From Pleurotus ostreatus/Saccharomyces cerevisiae fusant (Eukaryota > Opisthokonta): DNA of 51,050 nucleotides. Of the stretch, positions 19,358 to 29,236 are shown piece by piece (the stretch's first letter is position 1; each line of letters starts with the position of its first letter). The DNA lies in contig JAMQCK010000142.1 in NCBI GenBank assembly GCA_024196135.1, positions 1 through 51,050 on the forward strand, read 5' to 3'. Position numbers and translations under genes: made by a program. The notes beneath the pieces are model-generated. The model ran no database searches. It was not told the DNA's origin and saw only the letters and a list, made by a program, of their open reading frames with translations.

Positions 19358-21641
19358 ATGTCTCCCGGTACTTCATCCGAATATAGCGGTGGCCTGCACC
19401 CTCAAGAGGTATTCCTACGTGCCCTAAACGGCCTCGACGCCGACGATCGCACCGCCGTGTGCGACTACGTGTTCAACAACGAACCGGACCTCAAGAAATT
19501 CGAACTCTGCTCTACTGTAACGTCCCAAGCGAGCCGCCTGGTCGACCGCCTTGCAGAGTTTATACGCTTCGACTCCGATGTCGACCCCGGTCCCGCCACG
19601 CGGCAGTAAGTGCGTTACTTACATTGCTCAAAACGGGCTGACTCTGCGATCGTCCAGCCTGTACGACGAAGCCCGCGACTGGATTGTGTGGACCGGCGGG
19701 TTCAGCATCGCGCAGGAGGAAGTCGAAGTAAAATACGACATGGTCCGAGGCTGCGAGCGCTGGGCGCGAGGTGAGTGTCGTCGAGCAAGCCTCCCCGTGT
19801 GTTTGCTTGACGGTCCTGGATCAAATCCTTTAGGAGAATTTGCTATCAAGAACGACCGCCCAGTCCTCGCCGACTTTTGCACAGTGCTCGAGCGCAACAT
19901 CGCAGACCTGCAATCGATGCCCACTGTACGACGATTCCTCTTTGATATCCTTCAGCCACCTATCGATCGACGACAGTAGGCTGACCGTCCCGCAGCCCGG
20001 ACCTGTGAAAGTACTTCCCTTATACGAGCCACGCACCATGCACAAAGCACTGGCCGTCATGTACTACCTGATAGCCGCACACTTCGCCATCTTCGGTGCC
20101 ATCGCGTACCGCGCCCGCAGATAGGCAGCGACCTCGGGGAACTGGACGTCCAAAGTCAACTTCAGCTCGACCTACAGTACGTCCTCGGGGAGGCGTGCGC
20201 TGCGTTGGGCGTTGTCGATCCCCTCTTCAAGTTCCTCGGCATAGGGCAATACGTGCACAAGTCTTGCGGGTGTGAGCAGGGCTATTTCAGCGCCCGCCCA
20301 CGCTATGCGCACAGCCTCTGGGACACCATCCCTCGTGCCATCGACGCGCTGTGGTACTTGAAGTCGCGCCCTGGGATCTTCAATGCGTGCGTGGAGGACC
20401 CCTTGTGCGTCAGTGCTGTGTTGACCCCTCGGTAGCGCGATACGCAACATGCACATGCGTCTCGCGTGGGTCGGCGGGCTAGGGCGCGCGCAGCATGATA
20501 TTGTGGCGCAGATCGCGCTCGCCCGACGAGGTGCGTGTTGCGTTGCGTCCTCGGGCCCTCATTGATCGCTTTCGCGCGGGCAGACCCGAGTCCTGAACAG
20601 GTCCAGCGCCTTGTCGAGACCATCGAGCATTACCTGAACGCACTCGGGACCGCCCCCGTTGTTCCCTTCGTAAGCCCCTCCCCTCGCTCTTTCGCCGTAC
20701 CCTTGCTCATGATCCATCGTCCGCTCTAGCGCGACCTTCTCAGCCCCAACGATACGGAGAAGAAGACCCTCGTCCTCGTCGAGATCCTGAAGTGCCTGTT
20801 CTTCGTCCCGCTGTGCCTTCTGCTGGCCGCCATCCCGCGCATCGCGAGCACGTACCTCGACTTTGCCGTCCTCTTCGTCTACGCGCTGGGCGTGATCACG
20901 TTGCTGAGCGAGTTCGGGCGTCCGGTGCTTGTTGGGCTCTGCGACTATGTGCATGCATGTGCGTGGCATTCGCGCTGTCTGATTCGTGATGCCCTTCACG
21001 AGCTGACGTTCGCGTGGATCAGCGTACTGACGCGCCCTACCATAGATCGCGGTTCGGTCGAGGCTCAGCGGGCGCACACGGCAGCCGCGCAGCTCGAGTA
21101 CTACGCGCGCTACCATCTCGTGGGCTGGACGGCGCTGCTGCGGGTGCTCAGGTCGGGCGTCGAGCCTAGCGTAGCCGACGCCGGTCCTGGCGTAGCTGAC
21201 TCGAGTCTTGGCGTAGCCGGCTTCGCCCCCGACGTCGCCGACCCAAGTCCGGACAACGCTGAGCGCGTAGCTGCCGTGCGGGAGGCCCTGTTTGAGAATG
21301 TGCGTGTTTTCCTGATGTCCTGTCTTCTGCTGGTCTTTCCGTGGTCTATGATTGTTGAGAAGAAGTGTTTGACGATGGAGGGGAGCCCTTCGCGACAGCC
21401 AGAGGTGGCTGGCGATGGGGCGAGGTGGCTGGCGATTGGGAGAGGTGGCTGGCGACGAAGAGGAGCGGCGTATAACGGCTGGCAACCGAAGCTGACCATC
21501 CCAACTCATACACAGATCACTGCAAGCGCCTCTCTACTACCCATCAGTATGGCACTCGAGCTCGTTTTCTACAAGCTGTGCGGGAGCGCTGTGCCTGATT
21601 TGGTGGACAAACACTATCCGCATTTCCGGGGCGCGGCGTAG
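19358..21641 (+). CDS. P3: internally deleted family member, probably decaying
   Basis: Exons that align with P1: 19358-19605, 19658-19770, 19834-19925, 20121-20386, 20436-20530, 20584-20669, 20730-20958, 21046-21299, 21516-21641 (502 aa if intron 3 runs 19926-20120). Half 1 keeps the lead and WIVWTGGFSIAQEE. Its membrane exon survives only as a stub (19996-20120, ALAVMYYLIAAHFAIFG), and the two exons that should follow are gone. The stub fuses directly to the acceptor of the half-2 exon, and reading through it shifts the frame. Half 2 is complete: RLAWVGGLGRAQHDI, membrane segments at about 318-338 and 343-363, and YHLVGWTALL. The C-terminus is cut by TAG where P1 has CAG (after HFRG), and P1-like tail sequence continues beyond it. 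It could still encode a two-pass protein, or be a young pseudogene. Confidence 0.62.
21401..21460 (+). repeat. 20-bp minisatellite inside the last P3 intron
   Basis: Three 20-bp units containing GAGGTGGCTGGCGA lie inside the 216-nt intron 21300-21515. The same intron in P1 is 78 nt, so the array accounts for much of the extra length. Confidence 0.7.
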
Positions 21642-22113
21642 ACGTCTCCCCCTCCCAGAGTGCGTCGCAGGCGTCTGGAAAGTGGGTGTGTATGGATGGG
21701 GATCCGGGGGCGGTTATGGCGGGAACGTACTTGCTGGTCACGGCGAAAACATGTTTGCTGTGCGTGGTCATTGGAATGGTATATATCTGCAGTCTGTAAT
21801 GCCGGAATCCTAATTACCTTGCGGCGACAGAAGACACGATGATGTTGCCACGACGATGGCTTAATCAGAGCGCTTTCACGAAGTCGATTTGTAGGAATAT
21901 ATACAATGTGTGCTACGACCATGCGCGTCAGCTCGCGATCGCACTCTCAATCATATTCTCCTCGAGGTGGTCACGTCCTTGTACATTGACTTCTTGGAGC
22001 AATGGACACGAAAGCCTTGGACTGATTTCCCCAAGCTTCGACCATGAGCCTTCGTTGAATCAGGTTTCATGCGCGGACCGTGCTCTCGGATGCTACCACT
22101 GACTCCATCGAAA
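21642..22113. other. convergent 3' flanks of P3 and P4
   Basis: P3 and P4 end tail to tail here. Just after the P3 stop, residual similarity to the P1 coding tail is visible (GTTATGGCGGG near 21715). The rest shows no gene or repeat. Confidence 0.4.
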
Positions 22114-25076
22114 TCAAACCGCTGACTCGTCTGGTAAGTTGTCCTGAGTACGATAACGCTGCCGCAGCGGGCCCTCGGCACTTGTGTACTCGTCCTGCTA
22201 TCAGTCAGCGCCCGGATTCGTTATAGCGCCGCATTACTCACCAAAAGCAGGACCAAGTCTCCATCGTCTGCCAGCCCTAGCCTGCCACGCTTATTCCTGA
22301 GATGACTGGGCTCGCGCTGAAAGGAGGGATAGTGCTTGTCGATTATGCTCCGCACGGCATTTGCGTGCGCATACGGCTCAGCAGCGAGTGGCCAGTCTGC
22401 GCGCTTGCCCATGGCTGATTCAAGCGTGCTGTCGATGTCGGTCGTGGGAGAGACGCTGCTCTGTCGCCGGTCGCATGAGATTATCACCCGAGATACTAGG
22501 TGCCGAGTACATACGTTCTGCACGATTGCAAGGAGCCTGTTCATGTCAGCCGCGTTCGCAGCGTTCTCTGAATCGCTCGCATGGATCAACGCGTCCATGA
22601 GCATATGCAGCAACCGCCAGTGCACGAGCTGAGAGCGCGCGTGAAACTCGACGCGCGCAGCGGCCTCGCACACTGTCTGCACCTCCATATGGTCGCGGTC
22701 TAGATCATCGTCACCTCGCGTGGGCTCACCAGTCAGATGCGATGGACATTCTCACTCACATGAGCAGGCAAAGTGTCGAAGTCCTGCCAGAGCGCAGTAG
22801 CTGATGGGCTCCAAATTATTCCGCGCAAAAAAGGCGTACGCAATCGCGAACAGCGAATCGATCAGCCCATCGCCGCCCTCGAAGGTCGGGGTAAAAAAGA
22901 GCGGGAGGATCGCAAGGTCGTGGATGAAGCACTTGAAGACCTCGATCAGAATTAGCTTGGCCTGTCTCTTCCACGGGGCGGCGAATAGGTCATGCTGCAC
23001 GATATGGGAGTTGTTCAGCACTGGAAGGGGTACATCAATTGAACGGACGCACTAGGGGAGCACGAGGAGCACTTTCGAGTGCATGAAAATAGTGCTCGAT
23101 GCAGTTTGATACTCTGCAAAGTTGTGCCCGGCTCGGTACTGGGAGACATGGGTTAGAGGGGTTCTTCACTGATACGCGTGGTCCATCGTCGCCTACCGTC
23201 GTCCAACTTCGCCAGATTCTCCCGTATCTCGCGCTGCGCGCGCCCGAGGCCGCCAATCCACGCCAATCGCGCGTGCATATTATCAAAGAAACTGTGTATC
23301 TCAACGTCAGATATTGCCAGGTTCAACCGAGCGCGTATGGGGCTGCACGACGACGCACAGTTGAAGAGTCTCCTGGATGAACTCAGGATGCTGAAAGGTC
23401 TTGAGGGCGCGGATCAAGTCGTCCACAGCATCCAAGAGCGGGTGAGGAAGGTTACTGTTGCTCAGACGCAGTCGTGTGGGCAATAAGCCATACCCCGACC
23501 GAATAAAAAGTCCGAATAGTGCGTCCCGCGCAGATGGCTCCTCGCACGCCGTGCTGATCATCACGTCGAGCCGGGCCTTCGATGAACTCTCGGCGTCGTC
23601 CGGGGACTGTGACACATCCGAGAACTGCGTCCCGTCTGAAGATGCATGGTCCTGCACGAAAATGACAAGATTAAGATTACTCTTCATGAATAGGGCAAAG
23701 TGATCACCGTCGATGTGAGCCCGTCGATTAGCGGGCGTATCCGCGTCACCATGTCCCTCGCGAGTGCCTCTCGATCAGGAATATGGATTGTATGCGAATT
23801 CAAGGTTTCGAGCACCGTTGGCGTGTTTCTCAAGTACCGGATCTCGCGAGGGCACTGCAGATTAGATATGAGTATGGAGCTTATCACTGGATCCAACGCG
23901 CCCAGTCTAGCTGGATTCACGCGATACAGACCTCGATGATATGATCCATCTGCGCAAGTATGTGGATGATATACTGCCCTCTGTTCTCGTGCGCCTTCTC
24001 GTCGTCCAGCATCTTGCGCGCCAGGCACAGGAGGGTGTTCCAAGCCAGCAGCCACTTGCGGGTTTCCTCACGGGTCTGCTCAAGTTGGTATTCCGCGCGC
24101 GTGATAGATGGGTTTGCGACTGGTGGGGGAAACGGCATATCATCAGAAACGCACGCGAGACCTTGTAGAGGGGAAGAGCGACATACCGCGAGTCGTGTAG
24201 GTAAAGCATAGACAGAGTATGACGATACCCAGCGAGAACGCGAGGGCGTGGTACGGGAAGCGGGCAATTCGCCCGCAATAGTCGGTGAGTCCTCGGCGGA
24301 AAGTGACTGCCCAGTACGAGAGCGCCCAGGAGTGCGCTATATAGGTGAAGAGGAGGAAACTGTGGCCTAGTGTTAAGCACAGTGAAGAGAGCTTGTGAAA
24401 TAATCTGGAGGTCGGCTTCCTCGGCTGCGAAGATCAGAATGTGGGCTAGCAGATCAGTTAGAGGGAAGCGTACCAAAGGTACCTCCTTACAGACTTCAAG
24501 ACCGCGCGTGATGGCGTCACACATGCGTCCAAGAACTAACCGGTCGTCGTGCAACTCGGTCGGTCGGATGAAATCTAGAAAAGATGTGACACGAGAACCG
24601 CGATGAAGTATTCGTCGCAACCCACACTGCTTCCACCGAGTCCTTGTTCGAAGCTCAAGGTAACACACCGCGATTTCTTCTTGCGCGACGCCAAAGCCTG
24701 CGAGCCACACGAGCCATTCTCGCACCTCTTCATGAAGACTATACAGTGCCATGTTAACACCGTACTATATTGCACATTCATTTCCCACTCACTGCGTCGT
24801 GAACACGTCGCCTGGGGCCGGAAGATCGCCCATCCTCCTGGTGAGATACTCCACCCGTGCATTAGCCTCGTTCCTCAGCATATCCGCGCCCGTAACGTTA
24901 TTTGAGCGGCCTCCAAGCACGTACTTGCATCCGATCTCACAGTCTTGACTGCCGAGGGGTTTGAGCGCGTCCGTGAGAAAAGCTAAGGCGGCGGGTGGCT
25001 CGTTCGTGGGGAACAGGGGTGGGTACGCCTCATCTAGTAGAGCCCCATCGGGCAGAAGGACTATTCTTCTGTTCAT
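22114..25076 (-). CDS. P4: two-half, four-pass membrane protein of the amplified family
   Basis: Exons on the minus strand: 24793-25076, 24626-24738, 24474-24574, 24187-24424, 23932-24119, 23708-23854, 23359-23651, 23197-23291, 23053-23138, 22760-22994, 22515-22699, 22242-22460, 22114-22194 (754 aa, consistent phases). Nine exons have exactly the same length as, or lie within a few bases of, their P2 counterparts (284, 113, 101, 188, 95, 86, 235, 185 are identical). Half 1 has EWLVWLAGFGVAQEEI, membrane segments at about 189-208 and 226-242, and RKWLLAWNTLLCLARKML. Half 2 has RLAWIGGLGRAQREI, membrane segments at about 532-555 and 558-572, and HARSQLVHWRLL. The tail contains EGPLRQRYR. The last acceptor is TAGCAG, again a tandem AG pair. 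P2 is its closest relative in the window, and both share an upstream block. Function is unknown. Confidence 0.84.
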
Positions 25077-26019
25077 GGTGAGTCGCGATGAAGGAATGCG
25101 GCGGGTAAGCGCTGATTCTACAGTCGCAAACGCAAGCTCGCAGCGCTTGCGAGATACCTATAGAATGAGCAGTACGCGAGGAGCCTGAAGATGGGTGTGA
25201 GAGACAGGCTGGGATCGTGCTGAGTGCAGGATGCGATGAACGGGAGATTGCTACACGCCAAGTAGCAATAAGCGCCTGCCCATGAGCTTCCCATCACGCT
25301 GCTTGACACGTGTCGAAATACGCACGTACCTGCACACCGCCGACGGGCGCCTGGATATTGAGAACTTCCAGCCCTCAAATAAGCTCCTGTTATATGTCGC
25401 TGATCTGCGAATATGGACCGGGGTCCTGTGAGCGTCGTGGGTGTCTAGTCTGGGACTCCACACAATCTTTTGTGGGCGCCTAGCGCCTCTTGAGGTACAC
25501 GTGCTTTCTCGTCTATGCAGCACCTTCCGAATCCTCGCGATGGAACTGAGTTCGCAGTCCTCCTCTTGCAGAAGCTCTGATTAAAAAGGGCTCAGGCTCA
25601 GGCCGTACTTACCGAAGCCGCTACTCGGTCGGCGGTCGCTGATGCAAAGGGCGATCTCGGCCATGTTGACGCCACATATTGTCTGAACCTGCCACGTGTA
25701 CAGTGTAGCAAATCTGAGCGGCAGCCTCCGTTTTTGTTTCTCGACCATTCAGTATGCATTCCGAGTATCATGCGGCAGTTGACTCCAATCCAGATACCCC
25801 TCGAGCCACAACAATCAAACTCGCTGAATCGTCGGTATGGATTCATCTCCCGGCCAGCGCCCTCTCCTGCTCACCCAACGATGAGGGTACGTCAGGTAAA
25901 TTTTCACAAGTAGAGAGCATTTCATAACGTAGACCTATGGCACGGAGGTGCTGACTACGAAGGGAACATATAATAAATACTCTGAAAGTGCGGAAACCGA
26001 TGTCTACAAATGGCGCCTT
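25077..26019. other. intergenic between P5 and P4
   Basis: This contains the P4 promoter side and the P5 3' flank. Apart from the block shared with P2 (25383-25524), I see no gene, repeat or RNA. Confidence 0.4.
25383..25524 (-). promoter_or_regulatory. upstream block of P4 conserved with P2
   Basis: In P4 orientation this segment carries GGCGCCCACAAAAGATTG and, further on, CCATATTCGCAG and CATATAACAGGAG, matching the P2 upstream block at 9075-9172 in order. It lies about 310-450 bp before the P4 start. Confidence 0.48.
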
Positions 26020-28650
26020 TCATTGCACATCCGCAAGTAGGTGCTTCCCACTCCTAAAAACTGGATAGCGTTCGCCGATTATTTCGCGTACGGCATTCGC
26101 CTGGGAATACACTTTGCCTTTCTCACTGGATGCTTGCTTCCCGTCGAGCGCTCTCGCAAGCGAGATCAGAATGGAGGGTTGAGCGGCGCTCAGAACCTGC
26201 AGGAAATGTACGTAAAGAGCTGCATGCGTCCGAGAGGTATGAACTTACGCTGTCCATGAGCATATGTACGGGAGCATCTGCGCTCTCCGAGTCGCACGTT
26301 GGGTCGTCGATGGCCATCTTCAGCGCCTTCCAGCCGAGGATGTGGTATTGGGCGAGGCGCTCAAGGCGTGCGGCAGCGTTAGTTGCATTGTGCACCTCGC
26401 GAATTCTGCGGTCTGGGCGTGTGCTAGTTAACGCCCCATGAGCGGCACCGACGAAGAATACCCACATCCGGTAGCGAAGTCGTACAGCCCCTTCAGCGCC
26501 AAGTCTCCGGACGGACCAATCGTTACCCTCAGAAGGATGTTATACGCCAAGTTGGCGACACCTTCGACCACACGGCTCTCTGACGTCGGCACAATGAATA
26601 AGGGGAGATGGGCCAGGGCGTATCGGAAAGTCTTGAACGTCTCGGTTACGAGGAGCTTCCTCCTATCATCCGTGCTCAGGTTGGCCGTAAGCAAGTCACG
26701 CTGTCGAAGAATTCAGCACATATTCGGGAATGATTTTCACCTCCAGCGGAAACCCACAGAAGAAGGCGGAGGCGCGACCGACAGCGCGCTTAGATAGTGG
26801 TCGATGATCATCGACAAATGCTGTAGCTTCTCGCCCGTGGGTTCTGAGGGAAGTTGAGTAAGAGCTTCCGAAACAGATAGCTCACACACCTCGTCGATGA
26901 TCCTCGATTTGCGCCAGAATATCAGCCTGCGCGCGCCCGAGCCCGCCAATCCAGACCAAGCGCAGATGCGTATTGCGGACCATGCTGTGCGCTCGTCAGT
27001 GTCCGGATACGCAACCGTGTCAGACTCGCTACTCACTTTTGCAGAGTGGTCGGGAACGGTTCCAGCTTCTGAAGGGCGGCGACCACATCGTAGATGGACT
27101 CGGTGAGCTTACTGGAATACCGCGTAGCGGGCTCGACCTGCAGTCTTGGTATTCCCGTGAATGACGCGGTGCCGAGGATTTCGAAGAACGGATCGTGGAA
27201 GCCTATAACGCTGAAGGCGCGCCGAAGTACTGCTTCCATCTCAGCTCGATGCAGTGCTTGAGGGCCTTGACCTGCGATGGCTGCAGGTGTTTCCCGTGGA
27301 GTCTTCGGACGACAATAAGCAGCTACATACAGCACGAAGGCGGCTTCATCGCTCACTGTATGATCCTCTTTGTCTTCGGGCTGGATGAATGAACTGCTGT
27401 GAGATACTATGTCCGCCATGAGCTCGTGACCGTCTTCAAGGGAGAGTATGCAGCCATGAGTAGACTCCAGAGTCGTCTTCCCCGGGTACCCATACTTGAG
27501 ATGATAGGGCTGTGAGAAGAGGTCAGCTGCGGGTCCAAGATAGCGGCCCATCGAAGTTGCTCACCGTCATCCGCGCGTCTACCAGGTCAAATATCCGGCG
27601 CATGATTCCCAGCCCGACCTCGTCCATATCCTCGTCAGCAAGAACCCTCTCTGTCAGCGCCAACAACGCCTTCCACAAAAGGGCCCACTGGCGGGAGCTC
27701 GTACGCAACCGCTCTACATCCGACGTGGCCCTTTGCGCCGGAGAGCAGACTAGGGCACTTCAGAGTCAGGCTTGACGTGCTGGAGTGGAGATACAACGTA
27801 CGTGCGCGATAATCGTACACCATGTACAGCCACGCGACGGGGCAGAGGACGAAGACGGTCAAGATGCCCATGCGCACTTGCTCCAGACTCGCGACCGCAT
27901 TGTCAATCCCGCCCATACGATAGGCGACGCATAGCACGGGCAAGAAGAACAGATGTAGCTCATAGGCTAGGCGCGCAAGGAGAAGGACGGGTGAATGCGG
28001 CACCAGCTGCTTGTCGATCAGTTTTGCAGTCCTGGGCTGATGTCCAATTGGGGTCAGAGTCTGAACGGGCGCTTAAGATGTGATGAGGGAGAGCCGCACC
28101 TTGGGGACGCGTTCGAGGGCCTCAATGCTTTTCTTAACGGCATTGTGCAGGCGCAGAGCCATCAGCCGCTCGTCCTCGCTCGTGGTGTACTTGACAGGGC
28201 TTGACTCGGGTTCGAGGAACGAGAATCTCGGAGCCTTGGGTGTAGGCGCCCATCGCGCGCATTTGCGGAACTCTGCGTAGCGCACTTCGACCTCATGCTG
28301 GGCGACACCAAAGACCGCAGCCCACACGATCCAGTCGCGTGCCTCGTCGCGCAGGCTGGAAAAAGCGAGGTCAGGAGGACACCGGGTGATGCGGAAAGTT
28401 CGCGCACGCACTGCTTCGTATAAGACCCGCGATTGATCTGCGCGTCGTCGCGCAAGATCTCGGCGAGGGACTTCAACAGAGACTCAGCGTCGCCCCTTGC
28501 GTCCGAAACGTCGCGCCACGCGTCTGATTTGGTCAAGGCGTAGTCACACGCGATCTGGCGGTCATCGGCGTCGAGAGCGCCGAGTACACCCGCGAGAAAG
28601 TCCCGCGCGGACGTATCGTGGCCAGAGCCATGCTGCAGTCCGGACGACAT
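26020..28650 (-). CDS. P5: two-half, four-pass membrane protein of the amplified family
   Basis: Exons on the minus strand: 28412-28650, 28100-28355, 27802-28036, 27565-27749, 27357-27509, 27037-27302, 26890-26984, 26758-26843, 26466-26700, 26249-26412, 26020-26196 (696 aa, consistent phases). The start gives the same 30-residue lead to DADD as P1, P3 and P6. Exons 2 and 3 of P1-P4 are fused here (256 nt) with no splice sites left. Half 1 has DWIVWAAVFGVAQHEV, membrane segments at about 183-204 and 221-241, and RQWALLWKALLALTERVL. Half 2 has RLVWIGGLGRAQADI, membrane segments at about 526-545 and 549-566, and YHILGWKALKMA. The short PLRxRYR tail of P1, P2 and P4 is absent. The nearest relative is the neighbour P6. 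The 54-nt intron 27303-27356 ends in AAG and is stop-free. Function is unknown. Confidence 0.83.
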
Positions 28651-28799
28651 GACGGGGGAGGCCAAAGATGAGCGGCGCTTGTCATTGTGGACTTTAAGCG
28701 CCACCACGAGTTTAGGCGCCCATCTTATGTCAGCTCTTCCGTCCCGTAATATATACCAGTGATTTTCCAAGGCTGTTGACCTCGTACCTTCAGGTTGGG

Positions 28800-28985
28800 C
28801 CGAGGGATACTTTTGCATCAACTTCCAAAGGATTGCCTAGGGATACAAATCCTAGTACGGTGGCAGCGCAGCCCAATCGTGCTCGCACGTGCATGCTCTT
28901 TAAACGTCGTATATCCCTATGAAATGCCGCTGTAATGTCCGATGACCGCGTCGTCAGTATCTCTCCTTGTTGGTCGTTCGGGGCG
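28800..28985 (-). pseudogene. fossil last exon of a P7-like gene
   Basis: Upstream of P5, the minus strand reads GEILTTRSSDITAAFHRD, matching the P7 last exon (GETLPARSVDISAAFYRA), followed by similar RR..SM. The similarity runs for about 170 bp: through the splice-acceptor side (AAGGAGAG against ATAGGGAGAG), past the P7 stop position, and into the 3' flank (TTGCCTAGGGATACAAAT against TCGCCTAAGTGTACAAAT). The remaining P7-like exons are not found next to it. It is therefore a remnant of a deleted copy. Confidence 0.6.
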
Positions 28986-29236
28986 AGTGAGAGGGCTAAA
29001 TTCATCCTGGCCGACCGTGGCGGGAGGGTCCAGCAGTGGCATCGGAGTTTAGAAATATGTGGCGCGGGCACTTTGTGGCGTTGTCTACCTCGATCCGACG
29101 TAGAAGAGCTACTGCGAGCATGCACTCCTGCGGAGACGGAGAAGGATAAGAGTACGTCGCCAGAAGCGGGAGGCCAAGTACAGCGGTGACGATTCGTCAT
29201 ACATACGCAATACGCTGAATGTGCGGGAATCACAAC

